A DNA stretch of 64,000 nt from contig VDFB02270651.1 of assembly GCA_007258455.2 (NCBI GenBank), positions 700,658,217 through 700,722,216 of the forward strand, written 5' to 3'. The DNA comes from Sequoia sempervirens. Lineage: Eukaryota; Streptophyta; Pinopsida; Cupressales; Cupressaceae. Each line of letters opens with the position of its first letter. The stretch's first letter is position 1. Below the pieces are notes generated by a model. The model was not told the origin of the DNA, ran no database searches, and was given only the letters and a program-made list of their open reading frames with translations. This document shows, piece after piece, positions 22,661 to 34,000 of this stretch. A program made the translations under genes and the position numbers.

Positions 22661-24983
22661 GGTGATCCCACAATACTAGTTTACAATTTTTGGCCAAACT
22701 GGACATTGAACTGATTTTTTTTAACTAAATCTTCACTTTCGGACACCTGTAGTGGCTAAACCATGAGGAATTTGAAAATGATGTAGACTAGTGATTTGTT
22801 ACATTTTGTCTGTAGATTATAAATATTTTAAAAAAAAAATTGGAATTGGATTGCACTTCTTTTTCCATATCCTTTGAAAACTAGTTTTTAACAATAAACA
22901 CCATTTTTAAAGAGTGATGTTACTGGCTAACACAACTTTTTTTCTATGAAGAATAAAATTCTATTTTTTTTAATTTAGATTCGTAACTACAACATCTAGT
23001 GCGTGGAATTGGTTTCATAGTATTTTATTGAATATTTTGTTCTTAATTAAGATTCAAAGTTAAACCAGCTACAATTTAGACATGATTTACTCGCTAAAAC
23101 ATAAATTTTTTATATGTATTGAAATTCATTTTTTCCTTTTTTGTTGGATCAAGGACATCAATATCTAGTGTATTGATTTTTTTTTATAATCTGTTATTTT
23201 TCCACATGTGCAGAATAGAGAGATTGATTTTTTGTGAAAAAACCTACATTCACAAGAAATAAAAAATAAATATACTAATTAAATTAAATTTATATAAAAT
23301 TATACGTTTGGGAAGCTTATAATAAGGAATGCATACAAAAAATAAATTTTAAATGAATTCATTTGATCCCCCAAAAGGTAAATCAAAAGTGGTTTTTTAT
23401 CAGCATTTTGATAGGTGTAAAGGAGACTCCATTATAGGTATGGTTTGAAACTAGCGGGATTATATCTAAGGGGGTTTGATCTCAGGTGGTTTGATCAAAC
23501 CCTCTCCAATTGGAAATGGTACTTTTCAAGGCTTAAATCATTATATTTTCTAAAAATATGTGATTTTAGCAAAACTCGGAATGTCCCAAAAAGTGTAAAC
23601 CACTATTGTGAGATCGCCCATGTTCAAGAGGAGAAAGCATGGGGAGTATGGTAAAAAGAGGTATAAGGTTGTTCCTTACAAATGAAAGAAATTTTCAAAG
23701 CAACCCCTACCATACTTACTTTGAAAGAGAAGACAAAGGTCCTTAAAGGAGTTAAGTGTTTCATTTGCAAAGGACCTCACTGTGCCACAAATTGTCCTAA
23801 AAAATTAAACCCTGGTACAAAAATTTATGCTGTGGGTGATCCCACAAAACTGGTTTACAATTTCGTTGAGGAAGCAAAATTGAAAAAAATGCCCCCATGA
23901 AGAAAATTTTGGGTTTTAGGATGTTCGAATGAACCCAAAAAGGGTTAGCTCGAACCCCCCTTTCGAACAAACCCTATTAAATGATGGATCCCTCATTTTT
24001 CATGTTTTTCGAAATTGAAAAAAAAAATTAAAAAAAGTGGGTTTCGCTCGAACCCCCCTTTGAGAGAACTCCCATTCATTCGAAAGGTCAAGGGGGGTTT
24101 GCTCGAAGGGGGGTTCAACCTTTTTCCCCCTTCTCCCCCTCTTGCATCAAATTTCTACAAAATTTTACCCTTTGAAGCTCGGGTTGAGGATGAAAATGGA
24201 GGAGACTTCATAGACCCAATTGGGTGATGGTAGTCCTCGGAACGAGCTATCCATCGAATATAATTTTAATATGTTTTGGTTTTATTATGTATTTTATTTT
24301 TTAGTTTCATTAAACATAGGTTTTTCACCGAAAATCAAGCTCTTTGTTCTGCACATGTCGAAAAATAGTAGATTATCAAAAATATTGTTTGAAAAATATC
24401 AGTGCACTAGATATTGATGTCCTTGATCCAACAAAAAAAAATTGAATTTTGATACATACAAAAAAAATTATGCTTTAGCCAGTGAATCATGTATAAATTG
24501 TTAAAGGTTTTGACTTTGAAACTTAATTAAGAAAAAAATATTCAATGAAATGTCATGAAACCAATTCCATGCACTAGATATCGTAGTTACGAATCTAAAT
24601 TCGAAAAAGTTAGAATTTTATCCTTCATAGACAAAAAGTTGTGTTAGCCAGTGACGTAACTTTTTAAAAATGGTGTTTACTGTTAAAAACTAGTTTTCAA
24701 AGGAGATGGAAAAAGAACTACAATCTTACTGTTAAAAACTAGTTTTTGAAGGAGATGGAAAAAAAGTTGTGTTAGCCAGTGACATCACTCTTATTCCAAA
24801 AATTTTGAAAAAAATATATTTAGAATCTACAAACAAAATGTCACAAATCACTAGTTTGCATCATCTCCAAATTCCTCATGGTTTAGTTGCTATAGGTGCT
24901 TGAAAGTAAAGATTTAGTTAAAAAAAATTCAATTCAATGTCCAGTTTGGCCAAAAATTATAAACCAGTATTGTGGGATCACCC
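22661..24983. mobile_element. Foldback/long-TIR DNA transposon, 2.3 kb, non-autonomous
   Basis: The left end GGTGATCCCACAATACT and right end AGTATTGTGGGATCACCC are inverted. Inverted similarity runs about 600 bp inward on each side (22661 to about 23270, and about 24300 to 24983). A 5-bp duplication ATGTT flanks it (22656-22660, 24984-24988), and removing it restores one continuous viral reading frame across the site. Long arms recall Mutator-like or foldback elements, but a 9-bp duplication is not seen, so I leave the superfamily open. No transposase is visible. Confidence 0.75.
23271..24300 (+). other. Unique core of the foldback element with a zinc-knuckle ORF (23682-23900)
   Basis: A 72-codon frame contains CFICKGPHCATNCPKK, that is C-X2-C-X4-H-X4-C, the CCHC knuckle of retroviral-type nucleocapsid proteins and a form common in plant Ty3/gypsy gag. 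It is followed by VGDPTKLVYNF, whose DNA (about 23836-23865) closely repeats the outer end of the element's own terminal repeat. The upstream 23580-23680 encodes a basic Arg/Lys-rich piece. The core also has several short CTCGAACCCCCC phrases in both orientations (23950-24115). It looks like captured coding sequence rather than a transposase; frames are open only locally. Confidence 0.5.
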
Positions 24984-25729
24984 ATGTTTGAATATGAAAA
25001 CCAGGATTGGGAAATAGTCACCAGTAAAAATATTTCCCTAGACATGGATGATTTGTATGAATTAATTGAAGTTCCTGAAACAAGTTACATGTTAAAGTAT
25101 AAGGATCAAAAAGACAAGTTGAGATATTATGAACAAAGAGTTTCATCCTCTGAAGCAAACTCTTCCTCTAAGGATGAAGATTATTTGGTTTCTTTGCTCA
25201 AGCATACATTAGAAGATGTCAAGCTGAAGATTCAAATTGAGCAGTCAAAAGATCCTTACAAGACAATAAGAAAAAAAGAGGAACAAAAGAATGCTATAAG
25301 ACAACATTTAGCAAAATTGGAGAAGTTGTAGTCAAAAAAAGAGGAACTCCAAAAACAATTGATACAGCAAAAGAGACCCACAAAAGGGTCTGCTAAAGAT
25401 ATTGACCATGGATATAAAATTCCACCATGGCAGAAAAATAAGCCATCTTCTTCCAAACATTCATAAAAAGGTGATGTTGATATTATTGTTGTTTTCAAAA
25501 AACTTTATCTTCTTCTTAATGATGTAGTTGATCTCAAACGCTCAATGAAGACCCAGTAAAAAGAGTTATGGATTATTTCTACCACAGTGGGAGAACTCTG
25601 AGAAATTCTATTCAAAGTTTATCAACAAAATTCTGCAAAATCATAATCTGATCTAGAAACCTAGACAGAAGAAGAAAGTCGTAATGGGAGAAGTAGTCTA
25701 ATATGGGAAACAAGAGACAAGTCTTGTTT

Positions 25730-26070
25730 TTTATTCCTGGCTAATAATGGAAATTATATTAGAATTCATTTTTGTTTCCCATGTTTTAAGAAGATTCTTG
25801 TGGATGCTTTTGTTAACATGGGATCTTCTAGGTCATTAACAAAAACTAATGCTATCCCACCAAAATTTTGGAAGCCAACACCAGACCTTCCTCATAGTTA
25901 TTCTATCAATGGGGAACAGATTCACATGGGCAGGTATGCACAAGATGTATATGTGGAAATTATGGGAAAAATGTTTATTGCATATTTCATTGAATGCAAT
26001 GATCTTGAAGATGATGTCTTGTTAGGATATTTTTTCCTCACTAAGTATGAACCTCTTCAGTTCTAGAAGC
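25730..26070 (+). pseudogene. Caulimovirid retropepsin, plus copy
   Basis: The aspartic protease would cut the viral polyprotein. A hydrophobic block leads into VDAFVNMGSSRSL at about 25800-25838, the position of the catalytic D-T/S-G in this family. The Asp and following Thr are replaced by Asn and Met, so the active site is lost. About 55 residues later a DDVLLGYFFL segment (near 26010-26040) matches the second conserved protease block, and the frame closes at 26066. It sits directly before RT, as expected. The minus copy has lost this region through an internal deletion. Confidence 0.7.
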
Positions 26071-26960
26071 ATAAGATTTCTTTGAGACATGAAGATGGTC
26101 AGGCAGAAATTCCTGCATTAAAAATTGTCAACCATAAATTTGAACATAAGGGGAAAAAATAAAAGAAAGAATTTGTTGAGATAACAGAATCATCTTCACA
26201 CCTATTTGATGAGATTAGAAAGAGATTTGAATCTGAATGTTGCGGCATGAATCCACTCAAGTTTTGGTCACAAAATCATGAGGAATGTGAAATCCAGTTA
26301 AGGCCAAAATGTCAATCTATGATTCCCCATGAATCAGCATACCTGATGAGCACATTAGAAGTAAAAGAGATGGACAAGCACTTGAATGAATTGCTTGAAG
26401 GTCACTTCATTAGACCTAGTAAAAGTCCTTTCTCTTGTCCCGCATTTTTGGTAAATAAAAGGGCTGAGAAAGAAAGAGGTAAGAAGAGAGTGTGTATTAA
26501 TTACAAACCTCTTAATGATATCACCCTTTATTTTAATTACACAATGCCTTTTCGTATTGATCTGATAAGAAGAGTTTCTATCAAAAAGGAATATTCAAAT
26601 TTTGATTGTAATTCAAGCTTTTGGCGGATAAAAGTAAAAGAATTGGATAGATATAAAACTACATTTTCAATTCCATAGGGGTTATATGAATGGAATGTCA
26701 TGCCCTTTGGTCTATGCATAGCACTAGCATATTTTCAAAGTAGAATGGACCAAGCACTAAGACATTAAAAATATTTTTTTGTAGTTTATATTGATGATAT
26801 AATCGTATTTTCTAATTCAGAAACTGACCACGTGCAACACCTTGAAGAATTTTCTGCAACTATCAAAAGGCACAAGATATGCTTATTAACTAAGTAAATG
26901 GTAATTAGTAAAGATCAAATTGATTTCATAGGATTTCTCATAAACAAGGGACAAATTCAA
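26071..26960 (+). pseudogene. Caulimovirid reverse transcriptase, plus copy
   Basis: RNA- and DNA-dependent DNA polymerase that would copy pregenomic RNA. The fingers begin near 26255. Motifs are in order: a L.EGHFIRPSKSPFSCPAFLV block at about 26390-26450, RVCINYKPLND at about 26490-26522, a FDCNSSFWRIKV block near 26600-26635, YEWNVMPFGL at about 26685-26715, and the catalytic YIDD at 26787-26798. Interruptions include an in-frame TAG at 26676-26678, stops near 26767 and 26897, and TAA codons near 26160. The TAG before GLYEWN is also present in the minus copy. Similarity is clearly closer to caulimovirids and Ty3/gypsy than to copia. Confidence 0.8.
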
Positions 26961-27718
26961 TTGCAGCCTCATATTCTTCAACGAATACAAGAATTTCCCA
27001 ATATATTGCAAGATAAGAAGCAGATCCAAAGGTTCCTTGGTTGCTTGAATTATGTCTCACCATTCTATAAGGGTCTTGCAGAAGACAGAAAAGAAATCCA
27101 AGAACATCTCAAGGATCATAAAGAAGGGCGGTTACTCAAAGCTACAGAGGCAGTTCAGAGAATTAAATCCAAATGTCAAAATTTTCTTTCATTACAAATT
27201 ACAGTCCTTGAATTAGCATTAATTCTTTATATTGATTCTTCTGACACCACTTGGTCAGTTGTGCTCATACAGGAAGAAAGAGATGGAAAAAGATGTATTT
27301 TTGGTTACCGATCTGGCACCTTCAGTGAGATAGAATGGAGATACCATATCTTTGAGAAGGAAATACTCACAGTAAAGAAAGGAATTCAAAAGTTTAAGAT
27401 ATTTCTTAAGCCAGTAAAATTCATTGTGAGGACAGACAGCTAGGCAATGAGAAGCTTGCTTACGAAAAATCCCAATAAAGATATTGCCTAGGGAAGGATA
27501 GCAAGGTGGTACTTTGAATTTTTGGGCTATGATTTTGAGATTGAATGGATTAAGGGAGAAAATAATCCATTAGCAGATGCACTAACCAGGGAACTTGCAG
27601 GATCTATCTATCATGGTCTCATTTTTAATGGCCTGTTTGGTATAGACAGGATGGCACTCCAATTTATTTTGTCACGGATGAAAATTCCAATGACACGAGT
27701 GTAAGTCTTCCATATCTT
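26961..27718 (+). pseudogene. Caulimovirid RNase H, plus copy (truncated)
   Basis: This degrades the RNA strand during reverse transcription. A connection segment with QIQRFLGCLNYVSPFYKGL stands at about 27017-27075. RNase H follows with the catalytic Asp in YIDSSD (about 27229), Glu in EKEIL (about 27357) and Asp in RTDS (about 27431); a late LADAL Asp (about 27570) completes the four acidic positions. A TAG at 27441-27443 and a TAG near 27489 break it. The match ends at 27718, where an inverted viral leader begins, so the C-terminal extension seen in the minus copy is missing here. Confidence 0.75.
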
Positions 27719-28356
27719 CCACATGATTCATCAGATTGAGATCCAAGAATAATATCGAGATTAAGGCTAGCTTTAGGCATCACAAATACAATAGGATCTA
27801 ATACCAATTAAGCGAAATCAAGAAACCTTGATTGATCAACTTGCAATCTTGCATTACAACATGCATATAGATGTATGATCATCCAAATCGTGCAAAATGC
27901 AAGATGAGAGCATACGTCTAATATGCCAAACCTATGGACTTTATGACTACTAAGCTCCAGACTCCAATCCAGAAATCTTCCAAATTGTGTCTTGAGTGTG
28001 GCCTCATTTCTTTTTTATAGATGGAGTACCTAAGCAACTCAAGCATTTTACAATAAAATTGGAATCCGACCATGCAATAGTGGCACGTGTCCCACCAACC
28101 TACGGCACTATGGAGTAGATAGTTGTTAGGCAGTTTTTCATGAGCACTAACATAGTGAAGGAAAAGACAATCACTTTTAGGACATTGTTGAGTGAAAAGG
28201 GCCCACTTAACACCTGCAAGTGGCTACAGGGGTTTTCCTTCCTGCTATCACATCTTAATGTGGGTTACATCACGACATAGACAAGCCCATGTGCTAGCTA
28301 CTAGAGAAAGGTATGGGATCCAACAATTGATCCGGAAGTGGGGTATAGACAAACTC
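27719..28356 (-). promoter_or_regulatory. Second leader, primer site and complete intergenic region at the 3' end of the minus unit
   Basis: Read on the minus strand: intergenic sequence, TATA box CTATAAAAAA (28011-28020), primer site TGGTATTAGATC (27795-27806, diverged at four bases), then about 76 bp of leader ending at the inverted junction. It aligns with 14514-14830 and 41505-41793. It makes the minus unit longer than one genome, since its own first primer site is at 41578-41589. Confidence 0.7.
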
Positions 28357-28971
28357 TCAATCACCATTTCTAGGTTGGAAGACATAATCTAGTTGGACTA
28401 CATAATCATGAGAGTAAAAACAGTCCATCTCAATTCTTCTTGAAAGAGAGGTTGGTTTGAGTTTGATCTCCATATCTTCGATTCTTACTTCTGGCTTCCA
28501 TTTTTCTTCTAGGGGATATAATTCAATCCGAGGGAAATGATATCCTATTGTGGGATGTGTTAAGTATTGTATCATGCACCTGTACATTTTGTTCCAAAGT
28601 TGTGGATGGATGAGATTCAAAAATTCTATCATGCTTGGATTGAACCTTGCACCAATCAGATTAGTGTACTCTTCAAATGTGTCTTGATCAAAGCTAATTC
28701 TACTTATAAACCCATATTTCAAATTTTTAAGTAAATTCATCTTGTTGCGCTTAGACCAATTCATCCCAAACAATCCTTTGATACGGATATGGAGATATCC
28801 ATTTCCACACCATTGTCTGATCGGGGCATTTTCCAATCCTATAAGACCATGGAAGTCATCTTCTTCATCTGGATCCACTATCCCCTGGTGATGATAATAA
28901 CAATTTATTTTACTAAGATCTAGAAGCCATTTATTGAGGAAATAAGATTCCAACAATAATTCCACAATATA
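28357..28971 (-). pseudogene. Unknown C-terminal extension of caulimovirid Pol (about 200 codons), minus copy
   Basis: An uninterrupted frame of 202 codons follows RNase H in the same frame, separated by one TAA (28972-28974) and with no ATG near its start. It was therefore probably the end of the Pol polyprotein or a separately started downstream ORF. The sequence has a DEEDDFHGL acidic patch, a CGNGYLHIRIKGLFG stretch and aromatic-rich helices; I recognise no domain. Some caulimovirid groups have a second ORF of unknown function after Pol, which could correspond. It is the longest undamaged frame in the locus. The plus copy lost it at the inverted junction. Confidence 0.55.
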
Positions 28972-29720
28972 TTATGAAAGATATGGAAGACTTACACCTG
29001 TATCACTGGAATTTTCATCTGTGACAAAATACATTGGAGTGCCATCTTGCTTGTACCAATCAAGTTCATTAAAAATGAGACCATCATAGATAGATCTTGC
29101 AAGTTCCCTGGTTAGTGCATCTGCTAATGGATTATTTTCTCCCTTAATCCATTCAATCTCAAAATCATAGCCTATAAATTCAAAGTACCACCTTGCTATC
29201 CTTCCCTGGGAAATATCTTTATTGGGATTTTTCTTAAGTAGGCTTCTCACCTAGTTGTCTATCCTCACAATGAATTTTACTAGTTTAAGAAATATCTTAA
29301 ACTTTTCAATTCCTTTCTTTACTGCGGGTATTTCCTTCTCAAAGATATGGTATATGCATTCTATCTCAGTGAATGTGCCAGATCAATAACCGCAAATACA
29401 TATTTTTCCATCTCGTTCTTCTTGTATGAGCACAGCTAACCAAGTGGTGTCAGAAGAATCAGTATAAAGAATTAATGGTAATTCAGGGACTGGAATCTGT
29501 AATGAAGGAAATTTTTGACATTTGGATGTAATTCTCTTAACTGCCTTTGTAGCATTGAGTGACCATCGTTCTTTATGCTCCCTAAGCTATTCCTGGTTTT
29601 CTTTTATGTCTTCTTCAAGACCCTTGGAGAATGATGAGACATAATTCAAGCAACCAAGGAACCTTTGGATTTGTCTCTTAGCTTGCAATATATTGAGAAA
29701 TTCTTGTATTCGTTGAAGAA
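28972..29720 (-). pseudogene. Caulimovirid RNase H, minus copy
   Basis: Aligns over its length with 26985-27718. The connection segment is at about 29610-29690, then a YTDSSD Asp (about 29465), an EKEI Glu (about 29335), a RIDN Asp position (about 29257) and the WIKGENNPLADALTREL block at about 29100-29145. A TAG at 29251-29253 lies at the same place as the TAG at 27441-27443 of the plus copy. Other stops near 29380 and 29590 are private to this copy. The reading frame at 29250-28972 is open for 92 codons. Confidence 0.75.
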
Positions 29721-30132
29721 TATGAGGCTATAATTGAATTTGTCCCTTGTTTAAGTGCAATCCCAAGAAATCAATTTGATCTTTACCAATTACCATTTTC
29801 TTAGCTAATAAGAATTTCCCATGCCTTTTGTTAGATGCAAAAAGTTCTTCAAGGTTTTGCAGGTGGTCAACTTCTAAATCAGAAAATATGATTATATCAT
29901 CAATATAAACTACACAAAAATCTATTAAATTTTTGAGTGCTTGGTACATTCCCCTTTGAAAATATGTTGGTGTTGTGCACAGACCAAAGGGCATGAAATT
30001 CCATTCATATAACCCCTATGGAACTGAAAATGCAATATTATATCTATCTGATTCTTTTACTTTTATCTTCCAAAAGCCTGACATACAATCAAACTTTGAA
30101 TATACTTTTTTGTTAGCAACTCTTCTTATCAT
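29721..30132 (-). pseudogene. Caulimovirid reverse transcriptase, minus copy (N-terminal half deleted)
   Basis: Begins in mid-domain at about 30132, where the coat-like region is fused to an IRRV segment. It then has a FDCMSGFWKIKV block, MPFGL at about 29970-29985 and the catalytic YIDD at 29896-29907. The in-frame TAG at 30016-30018 matches 26676-26678. A private TAG closes the frame at 29728. Fingers and protease are missing because of the deletion at 30133-30137. Confidence 0.75.
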
Positions 30133-30912
30133 ATCAAAGACTAAATTATATACATGAAATTTTGTCAAATTCTTTAACTTCATGGTTTGGAGAACCTTAC
30201 TGGCTTTAGTTATCTGGTTGGCAATATCTCCACAGAAAAGATCAATTAACAAGATTCTAAATTCTTCAAAACAAGTAGTGAAAATGGCATTCTTCCCCAT
30301 ATCTTTTTGCTTAACATAGTCATGCTCTTCATCTAGGGGAGTTCTTCTGCCAACATATGGTAGATTATTCCACATTTTCTGAGCTTACCTGAAAGTAATC
30401 TGAAAGCATACAAAACCTTTACAGGTTCAGTCCATGAGCCACTTCCGTCAAACATATTTTCTAGAGTATCTACCCAAGTGCAAATAGTATCATAAGGGTC
30501 CACAATTTTATCAATATTCAAGATGTATCCACTTGCAACGAATGGTCTCATCTATTCTAGTTTAGAATTTTCAGTAACATCCTTTATTTCAATGCCCATT
30601 TCTACAAGTTTCTTGGTGGATTCCCACGGTTTCATTTCTTGCAGTTGATTGTATTTAGAAAAGCTTAATTCAACAGCCTCATTATCTACAGACTTGTCAA
30701 AAAACTGAGAAATTTTTGAATCACTAATAGTCATCTCAAAAGTATTTACATCTGATATTTCCTCTTCGTTTGATTCTTTATTAGCAAAACCAAGTTCCTC
30801 CATATATACAAGTTCTGATTGTTTTTCTTCTACATTCAATTCTTGTAACCAATCCCTTACCCGGCTCTTTTCTTCCTAATTAGCTAAGTTATGTTCCTTA
30901 ACTTTGGGCATT

Positions 30913-31024
30913 GACACATGTGCAAAGCGTTTATGAATTTTCCCAGAGGATGATTCTATTGGAAATATGACACATGTGCAAAGGGTTTATGAATTTTCCC
31001 AGAGGATTATTCTGTTGGAAATAT
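30913..31024. repeat. 56-bp tandem duplication at the left edge of element B
   Basis: 30913-30968 and 30969-31024 are nearly identical and each includes the junction of viral sequence with the LTR start. The duplication therefore came after the insertion. The outer unit keeps the target site as GATTC (30952-30956). Confidence 0.8.
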
Positions 31025-34000
31025 GGAGTCTTGTGAAATGAGAATGAAGTGTATATAGATTGATCTGGTTGTTTCTATGTTGTCATTGATTTCAAAATGG
31101 TGACAACAGTATGCGAATCTTATTTAGTATATTGGAAGCTAATCTCTACTGGAAGTGTTCTTTATTGATAAACTAGTGTGTTGGTTTTTGAGTTCGGAAT
31201 TTGAAATATTCCGAGCCAATTTTTTTCAAATTTTCAATTGCAACAAGTAGAGCAAACCACAGTCGTTAGGGTTAGCTCTAAACTAGAATGATACTGAAAC
31301 AACTCTAACCAGAATGTACACCAGGATCCCGATGAGGGCAAGGTGTGAGTATTGGTTAGAGGATCTAAATGCAAAAACAGAACTGGAAGGAACTCTAACC
31401 AAGAATGGCGCCGATGATGGCGAGCATATGGTCAGAGGATCTTCTACCACTGCAAGTACTGAAAGGGAACTCAACACCAAGTATGTGCTACCCAATCCAG
31501 TATGGAGTTGAGGCGACCATATGGCAGAGTGTAAGAATTACAATGCTATGAAAGGAAATAAGCAATGATGCTGAAAATACTCGACGTCAAGAATGTGCTT
31601 TCCAGACCGAGACGGAATGGGAGCTACCATATGACGGAGATATAAATTATTACAAAGCTACTTCAGAATGTAAGATAAGCATTACAAATCAGAATTAAGC
31701 AAGATTAAGAACTGCTGCCAGTACTACTGTTCAGCTTACAATATGAGAAGAATTCGTCTGCCAAGAGCATGAAGTTACAACAATTCAACGAACATCTAAT
31801 AAGAGGATTCTCCTTGCTTAATGAAGATACCAAGACTGATTTCTTCACTCAAGAACCAGATTTAAGATTCTGATTTGTATAGATCTGCACTTTTAAATGT
31901 AAAACCAGCATGCCTGTAATCCACTAATTTGCTCGTATAACACCCTAAACAGACCCAAAAGACTTCAAGTTTGATGCAATGGACCTATAAAATGATGGCA
32001 CCTAGTTTAGTTATAAGAAAAGGAAGCTAAAAGTGGCTATTAATTAATGGCACGGATCCCAAGGCACTCCAGAAAGTGCGCCCTACAAGGAATGACGAAT
32101 TTGCATTATAAAATCATCAGCTTCATATTAAAATCTGCAAATATTCATGAAGGGTCGCCTCCAACAGAGAAAACCAATGAGACAATACCCAGAACAACAC
32201 TTTTTGTATTTTTTGACTTGTGATTAAAAACAATAATCTGCTATGAGGAAAATGCAATTCTAGAATCTCACTAAAATGCACAAATCTGAACTACAAAGCC
32301 ACACAATGACAATAATGCAGAAATCTTGATACAAAACACTCAGACTATACTATCTCACCACTAGTCGCTATCTTTCAAGCGAGAAGCAATGCCTAGCTAG
32401 GAGGCTTACATTCCTCGAAGCAATCCCACAGCCAATCCGGCAGCATAACATTCCTGTAGATAAAAGATACCTCCAAAGAAGAGAAGGAACCTTCTTTATA
32501 GAAAGAAGAGAAGACTCCGGAGCCTTCTAGAAGGTGCGCCCTAATCCCAAGCTGCTTTTAGGTTTAAACTTTGACCCAAACACTTTCTTCCCAATGGCGT
32601 ACTTTCCTTGTGAAATATTAATCACTTCTCTTTTTTTAAATAAAATATAATCTTCTTCAAAAAGGCGTCCATTTTCCCTTTGAGCAATTATAAACTTTAG
32701 AAATATTAAAATATTTCCTTCATGAGAAAATACCCCTCAAAGTCCCCTTCTTTAAAACAACTGTTAAGTTATAACACTAGGCCAAAGGGGTATTTTAAAA
32801 ATAAAACATTTTGACTTAAAATAACTTATATCTTCGAAATGAACCCCTTAAGCCAAAAATGAGAATTACCCAATGAACTGCCAGAAGAGGAAAGTTGACT
32901 GAATTGATGCCGACTGGACCACTGCTAAAATTAGAATTTACTAAAAATAGTAAATTCCTGAAGATGCTCAGAATGCCAAGAAAAACATACCACTGCAAAG
33001 CCCTCTAAAAACCCAGAAGGAATCTAGAATCCAAACACCCAAACTCCAATAAGCAAAACCCTGAATCTTCAAGAGAACCCATCCAACAGCCGGAAACCCT
33101 AATTCTGCCATTGACTAGCTGACAACACACTGGGAATAGGCTACCAATCACTGAAAGGTGAAGGGCTAAAAACGGGGACATTACAGTCACCGCAAGAAAA
33201 GATGACTCTAAACTCTTAACCGTGTTATCATGACTCATTCAGGCAGTTATATCTAGGATCTTGAGAAGTTTTGTGAAGAGAGTAGAAAGTTATCATTGAT
33301 AGATTTTAACTATGTACTCTACAATTGTTTCACAACTTAGCATATCAATGTGAGAGACTCCTCATTTTCTTAAGAAGAACATTCTAATGTTGCAATTCTA
33401 ATGGTAGTCTCTCTAATGTTAATGTGATGAGAAACTAGAGTATTATCGAATTTGGAAGGTGTTTGCTTTGAGAAGTGTATGTTGGTTTCAGTTTTTGTGT
33501 TTAGGTCCTAGTCTTGGCCGACCTAACATATGACATGCATTAAGAAGACTAGATATACTTTACGGATGTTTTCTATAAATCTACACCGACAATATAATGC
33601 ACTACATGAATAAAAATGTTTTAGATCATATATGGTGTCGACAAGAGTGCTTTTGATTTTTTTGTTTTCATCTAATTAGGCCAACCTAATTGATGAATGA
33701 GATATACTTGCATATATATGTAAGACTCTTCGAAGGTTTAAGTGTGTGTGGTGAAGGAGAAAAAGTGTAAAGGTGTGAATATGGGAAAGAGAAAGAAGAG
33801 AGGTGTGGTGAAGTGCGAAGAGGATTAAGGGATATTTTAATATGCGAGCCTAAATGATTTATCATTTGAGGATCAGAACATATTTGTTGAACGACTATTG
33901 TGAGAAGCAGTACTTCGTATTTATAGTTTCATTGGAACTGAACCCTGCACACATAAGGTGTATTCCATCAGTTCATACTCTTGGCAGTGAGCCATAACTT

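Larger units (their letters stand above)
20740..25500 (+). pseudogene. Caulimovirid coat-protein-like region, plus copy, split by the foldback element
   Basis: Between movement protein and protease, where caulimovirids have the virion protein. Frames at 20785-21048, 21411-21617, 21825-22043 and 22084-22329 are acidic and helical at first. A YYLNSLPCGLGRWA block at about 22330-22375 resembles the helix-rich capsid core. A Cys/Lys-rich stretch with four cysteine positions (one now TGA) at about 22593-22650 recalls the basic zinc-finger end. After the insertion the frame resumes at 24989-25331 with a charged, coiled-coil-like segment. Stops at 21046, 21615, 22041 and 22327 and many others break it. 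The coat identity is by position and weak similarity only. Confidence 0.5.
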
